This document shows positions 6,992-15,573 of a DNA stretch of 32,756 bases, piece by piece (position 1 is the stretch's first letter; the number at the start of each line of letters is the position of its first letter). The notes under the pieces were generated by a model. The model worked only from the letters and a program-made list of their open reading frames with translations, did no database searches and was not told where the DNA came from. The stretch lies in NCBI GenBank assembly GCA_900113385.1, contig FOPE01000033.1, positions 1 through 32,756 on the forward strand. The letters run 5' to 3'. Source of the stretch: Lachnospiraceae bacterium C7 (lineage in GTDB: Bacteria; Bacillota; Clostridia; Lachnospirales; Lachnospiraceae). The position numbers and the translations under genes are program-made.

Positions 6992-9418
6992 ATGATAATT
7001 AGAAAAGGAAATTATTTTCAATTAGATACAAAAACAACTTCATATTGCTTTAGAGTACTTGAAACAGGACATCTAGAACACTTATATTATGGCGAAAAAA
7101 TAACAGTTGATTCAGAAGATGAAGCTGAGTTCTTAAGTGAAAAACACGAATTTGCCCCTGGAAATAGTATTCTTTATTCTAATGAAAGAACGAATTTTTC
7201 ATTAGAGGACGAAAGACTTGAAATGTCATCATATGGAAAAGGGGACATTAGAGAGCCTTTTGTAATAATCGCTGGAGAAGATGGAAATATTACATCAGAT
7301 TTTTTATATAAAGATGCTGTGATTGAAAAAGGAAAAACTCCTTTTGAGACCTTACCAGGATCTTACGATAAAAATCAAGAGGTTGACCATCTTACAATTA
7401 CACTGCTAGATAAAAATATGGGAGTAGAATTGGAATTACATTATTTTGTTTATGAAGATACAGATGTAATTAGTAGAAGCTCAAAAATATATAATTTAAA
7501 TGAGAGAAAATCTATTTATGTAGAAAAAATAATGAGTATACAATTAGATTTAGATGAAGATGATTATGTTTTTACTACTTTTAATGGTGCATGGGCAAGA
7601 GAAATGCAACGACACGATTTTAAATTAACAGCAGGAAAACACATTAATTCGTCTTATACAGGCACTTCATCAAGTCGAGCAAATCCTTTTGTAATGTTAT
7701 CAAAGGAAAAGACAACAGAAGATTATGGAGAAGCCATTGGATTTAACTTGATATATAGTGGTAATCACTATGAAGCCGTTGAAGTTGCAGCAAATCATAA
7801 AACTCGTATTGTAACTGGAATTAATCCAGAAAATTTTGAGTTTAAAATACTACCAGGAATGGCTTTTGAAGCACCTGAGGCTATAATGACTTATTCAAAT
7901 TGTGGATTTAATGGAATGAGTCATAACATGCACAAGTTTGTAAGAGAGCATATTACCCGTGGAAAATATCAATATAAAGAGCGCCCAATATTAATTAACA
8001 GCTGGGAAGCATCATATTTTGATTTTAATGAGTCGAAATTGCTAAAACTTGCCAAAGCTGCAAAAAATGTAGGCGTAGAATTATTTGTATTAGATGACGG
8101 ATGGTTTGGACAAAGAAATGATGACACTACATCTCTAGGAGATTGGTTTGTTAATAAAGAAAAACTTCCTGGAGGTTTAGATGGATTAGCAAAAAAAATA
8201 AATGATTTAGGCTTAGACTTTGGAATTTGGGTAGAGCCAGAAATGGTTAATGTTAAAAGTAATTTATTCAAGGAACACCCAGAATGGGCATTATATAACC
8301 CAAAAACAGAACATTCAGAAGGTCGTAATCAAAGAATTTTAGATTTAACTAATGATGATGTAGTAGAATTTGTAATAGATGCCATGTCTAGTGTATTTTC
8401 ATCTGCAAATATAAAATACGTAAAATGGGATATGAATAGAATTTTTAGCGATTATTATTCTCAAAATATAAGTGGAAAAGGATTATTTTTACAGAAAGAA
8501 GTAGCACATAGATATGTCATTGGATTGTATAAAATTATGGGGGCTTTAACTGAAAAGTTTCCAGATATATTATTTGAAGGTTGCTCTGCAGGAGGAAATA
8601 GGTTTGATTTAGGTATTTTATCTTACTTCCCACAAATATGGGCTAGCGACGATACAGATGCAGTGTATAGAGTAGGGGCACAAAATAACTATAGTTATGG
8701 ATATCCTGCTAGTACATATACAGCTCACGTTTCTGCATGTCCTAATCATCAGACATTTAGAACAACACCTTTAGATACACGATTTAATGTGGCAGCATTT
8801 GCCTCATTTGGTTATGAGTGCAATTTTAATGATTTAAGTAAAGAAGAAATTGAAGAAGTCAAAGAAGAGATAGCTATTTATAAAAAATACAGAAAAGTAT
8901 TTCAGTTTGGCGATTTCTATAGAAATGACTTAAAAGATGATAAAAACATTTATCAGTGGCAGGTTGTTTCACAGGACAAAACAGTTTCAATTGGAATGCT
9001 TTTGCAAAAACTTGTTGAAGCAAATACAACCTTTAACCAGCTTAAATTACGTGGCTTAGATCCAACAAAAAAATATTGGTTCACGAATCGAGTTATCAAA
9101 CATAACATCAAAAATTTTGGAGACTTAATTAATACACAAACTCCAATTCATGTAAAAACAAATTCAATTTTACAACATGTGATTTCAAAATTTGTAACAA
9201 TGCCTGGAGAGGTGGAAATTTACCATGCTTCGGGAAATGCTCTTATGCGAGGACAAGTGAAATTGTCACCAGCGTATGGTGCAACAGGATACAATGATAA
9301 AGTTAGATATTTCCAAGATTTTAATTCTAGAATGTACTTCATAGAAGAAAATCCGGAGAATATAGATAAAAATTTTTTTATTAAAGATGAAACAAAAAAA
9401 TTAGAGGCAAAAGAATAA
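6992..9418 (+). CDS. GH36 alpha-galactosidase
   Basis: An 808-residue cytosolic alpha-galactosidase that releases terminal alpha-galactose from raffinose-, melibiose- or galactoglycerol-type substrates. It has an N-terminal beta-supersandwich (to ~330), a TIM barrel and a C-terminal beta domain. Barrel signatures: WEASYFDF, FVLDDGWFG, the nucleophile Asp480 in KWDMNR, CSAGGNRFDLG, and the likely acid/base Asp553 in SDDTDA. The C-terminal domain motif GATGYNDKVRYFQDF is typical of bacterial homologues, followed by a short acidic/lysine tail. No signal peptide. It starts 25 nt after the symporter and is the last gene of the cluster. Glycosidase family and mechanism residues are secure; the natural substrate is not. 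Confidence 0.95.
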   Translation: MIIRKGNYFQLDTKTTSYCFRVLETGHLEHLYYGEKITVDSEDEAEFLSEKHEFAPGNSILYSNERTNFSLEDERLEMSSYGKGDIREPFVIIAGEDGNITSDFLYKDAVIEKGKTPFETLPGSYDKNQEVDHLTITLLDKNMGVELELHYFVYEDTDVISRSSKIYNLNERKSIYVEKIMSIQLDLDEDDYVFTTFNGAWAREMQRHDFKLTAGKHINSSYTGTSSSRANPFVMLSKEKTTEDYGEAIGFNLIYSGNHYEAVEVAANHKTRIVTGINPENFEFKILPGMAFEAPEAIMTYSNCGFNGMSHNMHKFVREHITRGKYQYKERPILINSWEASYFDFNESKLLKLAKAAKNVGVELFVLDDGWFGQRNDDTTSLGDWFVNKEKLPGGLDGLAKKINDLGLDFGIWVEPEMVNVKSNLFKEHPEWALYNPKTEHSEGRNQRILDLTNDDVVEFVIDAMSSVFSSANIKYVKWDMNRIFSDYYSQNISGKGLFLQKEVAHRYVIGLYKIMGALTEKFPDILFEGCSAGGNRFDLGILSYFPQIWASDDTDAVYRVGAQNNYSYGYPASTYTAHVSACPNHQTFRTTPLDTRFNVAAFASFGYECNFNDLSKEEIEEVKEEIAIYKKYRKVFQFGDFYRNDLKDDKNIYQWQVVSQDKTVSIGMLLQKLVEANTTFNQLKLRGLDPTKKYWFTNRVIKHNIKNFGDLINTQTPIHVKTNSILQHVISKFVTMPGEVEIYHASGNALMRGQVKLSPAYGATGYNDKVRYFQDFNSRMYFIEENPENIDKNFFIKDETKKLEAKE

Positions 9419-9474
9419 AAATATAGTAAAAAATAAAAGCAAAAATAGCTAATTATTTTTATAAAAAATTAATA

Positions 9475-9494
9475 AAGTTTTACATGTAAAACTT
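9475..9494. promoter_or_regulatory. Perfect 20-bp palindrome
   Basis: AAGTTTTACATGTAAAACTT reads the same on both strands. It begins 57 nt after the GH36 stop and lies about 140 nt upstream of the ldh -35 box. No T-run follows on either side, so a dimeric regulator site is more likely than a terminator. The regulator is unknown. Confidence 0.5.
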
Positions 9495-9596
9495 AAGGGA
9501 TAAGCTAAGTTGTCACAAAATATGTCCGAAATATAAAAAAGTCAGAGCTTTGCCAAAGTGACACGAATATTTTGGGTGATTTTGGATAATTTTGAA

Positions 9597-9614
9597 CGAA
9601 ATTGTTCGAAATTG
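9597..9614. promoter_or_regulatory. CGAAATTG direct repeat upstream of ldh -35
   Basis: CGAAATTG occurs at 9597-9604 and 9607-9614, a 10-bp period that puts both copies on the same DNA face, 21 nt upstream of the -35 box. The same stretch also forms an imperfect inverted repeat TTTGAAC/GTTCGAA. This is a plausible activator site, by position only. Confidence 0.4.
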
Positions 9615-9635
9615 AGTACAAAATGTAATTTTGTG

Positions 9636-9664
9636 TTGTATTTTGTATACAAAGCGTATATAAT
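9636..9664 (+). promoter_or_regulatory. ldh promoter with operator-like spacer
   Basis: TTGTAT (9636-9641), a 17-nt spacer and a consensus TATAAT (9659-9664), giving a predicted start near 9671. The spacer contains the perfect 12-bp palindrome TTTGTATACAAA (9642-9653). That placement would let a bound repressor block polymerase. It does not match the Rex consensus. Confidence 0.65.
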
Positions 9665-9735
9665 GTTATACGACAAAGATTTAAGTGTCGCAAAAAAACT
9701 ATTGGTGAATTTTTTATTTTCAAGGAGGATTATTC

Positions 9736-10725
9736 ATGAAGATCTTATTTTTTGACGCAAAAAGCTATGATATCGAAGCATTCGATAAAGCTGTAAAAAA
9801 TTATAAAGGAATTGAATTAGATTATGTAGAATCTGATCTTTCTATCAAAACAGCTTCTTTAGTTGACGGACATGACGCAGTTTGTGGTTTCGTTAGCTCA
9901 GACTTCAGCGCTCCAGTTATTGAGAAATTAGCATCTAAAGGTATTAAACTTATCTTATTACGTTGTGCTGGTTTCAACAACGTTGATATGGCAGCAGCTA
10001 AAGCAGCTAAAATCAGTGTATTCAGAGTACCAGGATACTCTCCAGAAGCAGTTGCTGAGCACGCTATGGCTCTTGCACTTGCAGTTAACCGTAGAATCCA
10101 CAAAGCTTACGTTAAAGTTCGTGAGAATGACTTCGCTCTTTCAGGACTTCAAGGTAAAAATTTACGTGGTAAAGTAGCTGGTATCATCGGTACAGGTAAA
10201 ATCGGTGCAACTATGGCTAAAATCTGTGCAGGATTCGGTATGAGAGTTATCGCTTACGATAAATTCCCTAACAAGAACTTAACATTCATCGAGTACATGA
10301 GCTTACATGATGTATTAGAGCAGGCAGATTTAATCTCAATTCACTGCCCACTTACAGATGAGAACTACCACATGATCAACAAGAAAACAATCGCTACAAT
10401 GAAAGATGGTGTTATCTTAGTTAACACATCTCGTGGTGAATTAGTAGATACAGATGACTTAATCCAAGGAATCCGTGACTTCAAATTCCACGGTGTTGGT
10501 CTTGACGTATACGAAGAAGAGCGTAACAACGTATTCGAGAACAGAAGTACAGATATCATGGAAACATCAATCGTTTCTAGATTATTATCATTCCCTAACG
10601 TTATCGTTACTTCTCACCAGGCATTCTTTACAGAGGAAGCTCTTGCAGCAATTTCTACAACAACATTAGATAATGCTTCAGCTTTCGCTGCTGGTAAACC
10701 ACTTGAAAACAATCAGGTAAAATAA
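9736..10725 (+). CDS. ldhA: D-lactate dehydrogenase (D-2-hydroxyacid dehydrogenase)
   Basis: A 329-residue NAD-dependent enzyme that reduces pyruvate to D-lactate, regenerating NAD+ in fermentation. The Rossmann motif is GTGKIG. The catalytic triad of the family is visible: Arg in LVNTSRGELVD, Glu in GLDVYEEE and the acid/base His in SHQAFFTEEAL. The start ATG 9736 has AAGGAGG at 9722-9728. Codon use differs sharply from neighbours: CGT for Arg, TTC, AAC and ATC are preferred, whereas adjacent genes use AGA, TTT, AAT and ATT. This indicates very high expression. It is a single-gene unit, with its own promoter and a strong terminator. Other D-2-hydroxyacid dehydrogenases are possible, but the motif set fits D-lactate best. 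Confidence 0.9.
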   Translation: MKILFFDAKSYDIEAFDKAVKNYKGIELDYVESDLSIKTASLVDGHDAVCGFVSSDFSAPVIEKLASKGIKLILLRCAGFNNVDMAAAKAAKISVFRVPGYSPEAVAEHAMALALAVNRRIHKAYVKVRENDFALSGLQGKNLRGKVAGIIGTGKIGATMAKICAGFGMRVIAYDKFPNKNLTFIEYMSLHDVLEQADLISIHCPLTDENYHMINKKTIATMKDGVILVNTSRGELVDTDDLIQGIRDFKFHGVGLDVYEEERNNVFENRSTDIMETSIVSRLLSFPNVIVTSHQAFFTEEALAAISTTTLDNASAFAAGKPLENNQVK

Positions 10726-10782
10726 TTAATATATAAGATATATATTTAATTAGTGAAAAGCTTGACAATATAGTGTAAAATT

Positions 10783-10817
10783 ATGGGGTAGACCTTTAAG
10801 GTCTATCCCATTTTTTT
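10783..10817 (+). terminator. Rho-independent terminator of ldhA
   Basis: ATGGGGTAGACC pairs with GGTCTATCCCAT (12 bp with one G-U) around a 5-nt TTTAA loop, followed by seven T. A TTGACA at 10762-10767 upstream lacks a usable -10 box. Confidence 0.92.
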
Positions 10818-10844
10818 ATGATAACCGCGTAAGGAGGAAGATAT

Positions 10845-11627
10845 ATGCTTATTGAAGTAGTAAAAGGTCTTGCAATCCCTTTTTTAGGGACAACGTTAGG
10901 AGCGGCCAGCGTTTTTTTGATGAAGAAACAATTAGATGAGAGAATACAAAGAATTTTAACAGGTTTTGCAGCAGGTGTAATGGTTGCAGCATCTATTTGG
11001 AGCCTAATTATCCCATCAATTGATCAGTCTGAGAATTTAGGCAGACTTTCTTTTGCTCCAGCGGTAGTAGGTTTTTGGATAGGAATTTTATTTTTGCTAC
11101 TATTAGATCATGTGGTACCTCACATGCATATGAATAGTACAGAAACTGAAGGTCCTAAAACAAACCTACAAAAAAATACCATGTTAGTTCTTGCAGTATC
11201 TATGCATAATTTGCCAGAAGGTATGGCAGTAGGTGTAGTGTTTGCAGGTTGGCTAGAAGGAAATAAGAGCATAACATTAGCAGGTGCTATGGTTATGGCT
11301 TTAGGAATTGCAATACAAAATTTTCCAGAAGGAGCTATAATTTCAATGCCACTTCATTCTGAAGGCATGGGAAGATTAAAAGCCTTTTGGTATGGGTTCT
11401 TATCTGGAGTTGTAGAACCAGTAGGTGCGATTCTTACGATTATTGCGTCAAGTTTGGTAATACCTGTTTTACCATATTTGCTTAGTTTTGCAGCAGGAGC
11501 CATGATTTATGTTGTTGTGGAAGAGCTTATTCCCGAAATGTCTACAGGAAAGCATTCTAACATGGGAACAATAGCTTTTGCAGCAGGATTTACATTAATG
11601 ATGGCTCTAGATGTGGCATTAGGTTAA
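10845..11627 (+). CDS. ZIP family metal transporter (ZupT-like)
   Basis: A 260-residue inner-membrane protein with about eight spans that imports divalent metal, typically zinc and sometimes iron or manganese. The two binuclear metal-site motifs are HNLPEG (residues 121-126) and QNFPEG (158-163), each within a helix; the second has Gln where zinc-selective homologues often have His. A short His/Met loop (HVVPHMHM) lies between spans 3 and 4. The start has AAGGAGGA some 8 nt upstream. It lies directly after the ldh terminator with no clear promoter in the remaining 27 nt, so it may rely on read-through. Family is secure; metal preference is not. Confidence 0.92.
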   Translation: MLIEVVKGLAIPFLGTTLGAASVFLMKKQLDERIQRILTGFAAGVMVAASIWSLIIPSIDQSENLGRLSFAPAVVGFWIGILFLLLLDHVVPHMHMNSTETEGPKTNLQKNTMLVLAVSMHNLPEGMAVGVVFAGWLEGNKSITLAGAMVMALGIAIQNFPEGAIISMPLHSEGMGRLKAFWYGFLSGVVEPVGAILTIIASSLVIPVLPYLLSFAAGAMIYVVVEELIPEMSTGKHSNMGTIAFAAGFTLMMALDVALG

Positions 11628-11710
11628 CAAAGTTTTAATTATAGAAGAAAAATAGAAGAATAAAAAAGAGGAAAAGCTAAAACCAAGGGGATTTAGCAAG
11701 GTGATTTTAA

Positions 11711-12301
11711 ATGGCTAAGTTATATTTTAGATACGGAGCAATGGGTAGTTCTAAGACAGCAAATGCATTAATGGTAGAATACAATTACCATGAAAGAGGT
11801 AAAAAAGCTCTCTTAGCAAAACCAAGCACAGATAATAGAGACGGAGAACGTATTGTAAAGTCGAGAATTGGATTGGAAAAAGAGTGTGTTTTAACAGAAG
11901 AATTAGTTAAATATTCAGATGAAGAACTAAAAAAGTACGATTGTGTAATTGTTGATGAGGCGCAGTTTTGTAGCAAAGAACAGGTTGAATTCTTTACACG
12001 AATAGTTGATGAACTTGAGATTCCTGTAATTTGCTATGGACTTAGAACAGATTTTAAGAACGAATTATTTGAAGGAAGTATGTGGCTTCTTGCATGGGCA
12101 GATGAAATTGAGGAAATCAAAACAGTATGTTGGTGTACTAAAGCGGCTAAATGCAACGCTAGATTTGATAAAAACGGTATTATTAGAGAAGGTGCTCAAG
12201 TTGCAATTGGAGGAAATAGTTCATATATTGCTCTTTGTAGAAAACATATGAAAGAAGGCAATTTAGGACCAACGATTACAGAAATGCTCAAAGAATTATA
12301 A
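11711..12301 (+). CDS. tdk: Thymidine kinase (type II)
   Basis: A 196-residue salvage enzyme that phosphorylates thymidine to dTMP with ATP. The P-loop is GAMGSSKT (residues 9-16). VIVDEAQF carries the Walker B acid and the catalytic base Glu83. A lasso/zinc region follows with CWCTKAAKC and a later C-R-K-H. The zinc ligands are spaced C-x-C rather than C-x-x-C. AAGGTGAT at about 11698-11705 precedes ATG 11711. It is followed 18 nt later by the asparaginase gene on the same strand, so the two are probably co-transcribed although not functionally linked. Confidence 0.95.
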   Translation: MAKLYFRYGAMGSSKTANALMVEYNYHERGKKALLAKPSTDNRDGERIVKSRIGLEKECVLTEELVKYSDEELKKYDCVIVDEAQFCSKEQVEFFTRIVDELEIPVICYGLRTDFKNELFEGSMWLLAWADEIEEIKTVCWCTKAAKCNARFDKNGIIREGAQVAIGGNSSYIALCRKHMKEGNLGPTITEMLKEL

Positions 12302-12319
12302 AAATAAAGGATTAGTGTA

Positions 12320-13348
12320 ATGAACAATTTATTAAACAATAAAGACGAAAAAAAGAAGATTTTATTAATAGCGACAGGTGGAACTATAGCATCTAAACAG
12401 ACAGCTACAGGTTTAACACCACAGATAACAAAAGATGAACTCCTTGACTACATACCTGTAGTTAGGGGGTTTTGTGATGTAGATTCAGTACAAGTTTTCA
12501 ATTTAGATTCATCTAATGTCAATCCAAAGCACTGGGAGATAATTACAAAGTGTGTGCAAGAAAATTATGACAACTATGATGGATTTGTCATAACACACGG
12601 AACGGATACTATGGCTTATACAGCAGCAGCATTAAGCTACATGATTCAAAATTCTAATAAGCCAATTGTAATAACTGGTTCACAAAAGCCTATTAATTTG
12701 GATATAACAGATGCAAAAAGTAATTTGACAAATAGCTTTTTATATGCAGCAGATTCAAAATCTCAAGGAGTTCAAATAGTTTTTGATGGCAAAGTTATTG
12801 CTGGAACAAGAGCAAAAAAGGTAAGATCTAAGAGTTATAATGCGTTTTCAAGTATAGATTTTCCTTATTTGGCAACAATACAAGGAAATAATATATTAAG
12901 ATATATTGCAATGGTTCCCTTTGAGGAAAAAGTTAAATTTTATTTGAAATTAAATCCAAATGTATTCCTTTTAAAATTAATTCCAGGAATGAAACCGGAA
13001 ATTTTAGAATTGATTTTTGAAAAATATGATGCAATTGTTGTGGAAAGTTTTGGCGTAGGAGGAATTCCAAAGCCACTTCAGGGAATGTTTTATGAAGAGT
13101 ACAAAAAATATCCTAATAAGACAATTGTAATGTGCACTCAAGTAGCACATGAAGGAAGCGATATGTCAGTATATCAAGTTGGTAATGAAATGAAATCAAT
13201 TTGTAATTTCCTAGAATCTTATGATATGACATTAGAATCAGTAATAGCTAAAACTATGTGGATGCTTGGAAATAGCGAAGCATTAGATGGTTCAGTTGAA
13301 CAGAATTTCTATAAGAAAATTAATTATGATATCATTTTTGAAAAATAA
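12320..13348 (+). CDS. ansA: L-asparaginase (type I, cytosolic)
   Basis: A 342-residue enzyme that hydrolyses asparagine to aspartate and ammonia. The nucleophile Thr22 lies in ATGGTIAS, and the second catalytic pair Thr95-Asp96 in ITHGTDTMAYTA. No signal peptide is present, pointing to the cytosolic, lower-affinity type. The C-terminal domain has the usual FGVGGIP loop. AAAGG at 12306-12310 is the ribosome site. It is the second gene of a tdk-ansA unit. No U-tailed hairpin follows, and the pullulanase promoter begins 22 nt after the stop. Confidence 0.94.
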   Translation: MNNLLNNKDEKKKILLIATGGTIASKQTATGLTPQITKDELLDYIPVVRGFCDVDSVQVFNLDSSNVNPKHWEIITKCVQENYDNYDGFVITHGTDTMAYTAAALSYMIQNSNKPIVITGSQKPINLDITDAKSNLTNSFLYAADSKSQGVQIVFDGKVIAGTRAKKVRSKSYNAFSSIDFPYLATIQGNNILRYIAMVPFEEKVKFYLKLNPNVFLLKLIPGMKPEILELIFEKYDAIVVESFGVGGIPKPLQGMFYEEYKKYPNKTIVMCTQVAHEGSDMSVYQVGNEMKSICNFLESYDMTLESVIAKTMWMLGNSEALDGSVEQNFYKKINYDIIFEK

Positions 13349-13370
13349 AAAATAGATTAGGTTTAAGTCC

Positions 13371-13399
13371 TTGCATTGATAAAATAAATCAAATATAAT
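13371..13399 (+). promoter_or_regulatory. Pullulanase gene promoter
   Basis: TTGCAT (13371-13376), a 17-nt spacer and TATAAT (13394-13399), predicting a start near 13406. The malQ gene has a near-identical arrangement (TTGCAA, 17 nt, TATAAT). Confidence 0.75.
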
Positions 13400-13402
13400 T
13401 AA

Positions 13403-13422
13403 AGTACGAAAAAAAACGAAAA
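13403..13422. promoter_or_regulatory. Shared 20-nt element, pullulanase copy
   Basis: AGTACGAAAAAAAACGAAAA lies just downstream of the -10 box, across the predicted start site. It is identical to 17031-17050 in front of malQ. The repeated ACGAAAA half-sites suggest an operator for a shared maltodextrin regulator, or a common 5' UTR element. Confidence 0.6.
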
Positions 13423-13453
13423 TAGTGAAATATAACAATGAAAGGGCTTAAAC

Positions 13454-15520
13454 ATGAAAAAAGAAAACATTACAAGTAAGGAAAAAACAAATAAAATAAC
13501 ACCTAGTAAAATAAATGAAACAAATAGAATAATACATAAAGATACAAAAGAAAAAACAAATGAAAAGTCATGTGAAAAAGTATATACAAAAAATGATTTA
13601 GGAGTGCGAGTTAATGGAAAGAGTACTTTTTTTAAAGTATGGGCACCATATGCAAAAAAGGTAGAGGTAAATCTCTATGATGATTCAGTAACAAAAAGAT
13701 TTGATTCCTATAATATGAAAAAAGAAAATGATGCAGATATGCAGATTTGGTCCCTTACAATTCCAAAGAATCTGTATGGAAAATATTATACATACACAGT
13801 TGATGGTGCTCAAACCCAGGATCCATATGCGTATTCAGCAGGAGTAAATGGCAAAAGATCTTATATATGTAATCTAGAAAATACTAATTCAGAGGAATTC
13901 AGTAAGGATAGTTTTTTGATATTTCCACAAAAAATAAATGCAATAATAACAGAAACTTCTGTTTCGGATGCTACGGCAGATAAAAGTATAAAAATTCCAC
14001 AAAAATATAGAAGAAAATTTTTAGGCTTAGCAGAAGAAGCTTATCAAAAATATATAAAAGAATTAGGCGTTACCCATGTACAATTAATGCCAGTTTTTGA
14101 TTTCGGTAGCGTGGACGAAGAAGAAAATTTTAAAAAGTACAAAGAAAATATAGATGACACACAGTACAATTGGGGATATGATCCTGTTAATTATTTTGTG
14201 CTTGAAGGTTCATATTCTACGAATCCTTTTGATGGAAGTGTAAGGGTACGAGAATTTAAAGATATGGTTTTGGCGTTTCACAAAAATGGAATAGGAGTTA
14301 TATTAGATGTAGTTTTTAATCATATGTTTTCGGCAGATGATTCAAGCTTTCAAAAAATAGCAAAAGATGTTTTTTTTAGAAAAAAAGAAAATGGTAAATA
14401 CTCTAATGGTTCAGGATGCGGAAACGAAGTGGCTACAGAACACAAGATGGTAAGAAAATATATAATTGATTGCTTGAAATTTATTACAGAAGAATACCAC
14501 ATTGATGGCTATAGATTTGATTTAATGGGATGCATAGATATAGAAACGATGAATGAGATACAAAGAAGCTTAAAAAAGATAAATCCTTATATTATTATTT
14601 ATGGTGAAGGATGGAATGCAGAGGAGTGCGCTTTGAAACCGGAAAAGTTAGCTTTGAAGAAAAACGTAAAAAAATTAAATGAAATAGGTGTTTTTTCTGA
14701 TGATATTCGAGACTCTATAAAAGGACATGTTTTTTATATGGAGGATAAAGGATTTGTTAACGGAGGAGTACATAAAGAAAATGACATAGCATACAGTATT
14801 GTAGGGGCAATAGAGCATAAGAATGTAAATTATGAAAGTTACCAATATACTAAAGAGGGACCATGGAATGATGATCCGAAAAAAGTTATAAATTATGTTT
14901 CTTGTCATGACAACTATACTTTATATGATAAATTAAAGGTAAGTGCTCATGTAGCAGGAAATAGAACTAAAAAAGATATTTTAATGGCACAAAATAGACT
15001 AGCAGCAAGTATCGTCTTTACATCTCAGGGAATTCCATTTTTTTTGCAAGGAGAAGAAAATATGAGAAGTAAACCGATAGTCAAAGGTGGTAGATGCGTA
15101 GAATATGCAGAAAACAGCTATAATATGCCTATTGAGGTTAATAAAATAATATACGATCATAATAGCAAAATGCTAGAATACTATAAAGGGCTAATAGCGG
15201 TAAGAAAGAAATTTAAGGAATTTAGATTAGATACAAAGGAACAGATACAAAAGGAACTTCGCATATTAAAAAAAGAAAATGGAGTTGTAATGTTTAGGAT
15301 TAATTCGGTAATTGTGATATATAATTCTAATAAAAACAAGGCTATTATTCCTTTAAAGGAAATACTTGATGAAAAAGATAAAATAAAAAATATAAAAGTG
15401 TATGTAAAAGGTGATAAGGCATCAGATATTCCGATTGAAGAAATAGAAATTTCCCCTAAAGGAAAAAATAAGTTAGAAATACCTAAAATATCATGTTTTG
15501 TAGGTGAATTGTTAAAATAA
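13454..15520 (+). CDS. pulA: Pullulanase type I / alpha-glucan debranching enzyme (GH13_14)
   Basis: A 688-residue cytosolic enzyme that hydrolyses alpha-1,6 branches in maltodextrin, pullulan or glycogen. A Lys/Thr-rich low-complexity N-terminus (1-45) has no signal peptide. Then come a CBM48-like domain (about 48-150), the GH13 barrel and a C-terminal beta domain. YNWGYDP is the type I pullulanase signature. Catalytic residues are Asp356 (YRFDLMG), Glu385 (YGEGWNA) and Asp486 (SCHDNYT), and region I is DVVFNH. Oddly, the barrel-entry motif normally Y-E-x-H-V-R-D reads TETSVSD near residue 175, so conserved Tyr, His and Arg are lost. AAAGGG at 13441-13446 sets the start. It works with the nearby MalQ. 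Confidence 0.92.
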   Translation: MKKENITSKEKTNKITPSKINETNRIIHKDTKEKTNEKSCEKVYTKNDLGVRVNGKSTFFKVWAPYAKKVEVNLYDDSVTKRFDSYNMKKENDADMQIWSLTIPKNLYGKYYTYTVDGAQTQDPYAYSAGVNGKRSYICNLENTNSEEFSKDSFLIFPQKINAIITETSVSDATADKSIKIPQKYRRKFLGLAEEAYQKYIKELGVTHVQLMPVFDFGSVDEEENFKKYKENIDDTQYNWGYDPVNYFVLEGSYSTNPFDGSVRVREFKDMVLAFHKNGIGVILDVVFNHMFSADDSSFQKIAKDVFFRKKENGKYSNGSGCGNEVATEHKMVRKYIIDCLKFITEEYHIDGYRFDLMGCIDIETMNEIQRSLKKINPYIIIYGEGWNAEECALKPEKLALKKNVKKLNEIGVFSDDIRDSIKGHVFYMEDKGFVNGGVHKENDIAYSIVGAIEHKNVNYESYQYTKEGPWNDDPKKVINYVSCHDNYTLYDKLKVSAHVAGNRTKKDILMAQNRLAASIVFTSQGIPFFLQGEENMRSKPIVKGGRCVEYAENSYNMPIEVNKIIYDHNSKMLEYYKGLIAVRKKFKEFRLDTKEQIQKELRILKKENGVVMFRINSVIVIYNSNKNKAIIPLKEILDEKDKIKNIKVYVKGDKASDIPIEEIEISPKGKNKLEIPKISCFVGELLK

Positions 15521-15521
15521 A

Positions 15522-15570
15522 AAAGAGGTAACTCTCAAAAAGATAAAATCTTTTTGAGAGTTGCCTCTTT
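15522..15570. terminator. Bidirectional terminator between pulA and the CLC gene
   Basis: A 23-bp stem (15522-15544 with 15548-15570, one G-U pair) with a 3-nt loop lies 1 nt after the pulA stop and 3 nt from the stop of the convergent CLC gene. The minus-strand transcript ends in a run of six T followed by ATTTT, a strong tail; the plus-strand tail is a shorter TTT. Confidence 0.92.
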
Positions 15571-15573
15571 GTA

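Larger units (their letters stand above)
9419..9735. other. 317-nt regulatory intergenic region before D-lactate dehydrogenase
   Basis: No gene is supported: a small plus-strand frame at 9558-9755 overlaps the ldh start and lacks a ribosome site. The region holds a 20-bp perfect palindrome (9475-9494), a pair of CGAAATTG direct repeats one helical turn apart (9597-9614) and the ldh promoter (9636-9664) with an internal palindrome. I see no U-tailed terminator for the galactosidase cluster. Confidence 0.6.

Noticed and set aside
9505-9735. Rex operator upstream of ldh
   Set aside because: TTGTCACAAAATAT near 9509 lacks the TTGTGAA-N4-TTCACAA symmetry.
9558-9755. 65-codon plus-strand frame before ldh
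   Set aside because: It overlaps the ldh promoter and start, has no ribosome site, and its translation shows no recognisable protein pattern.
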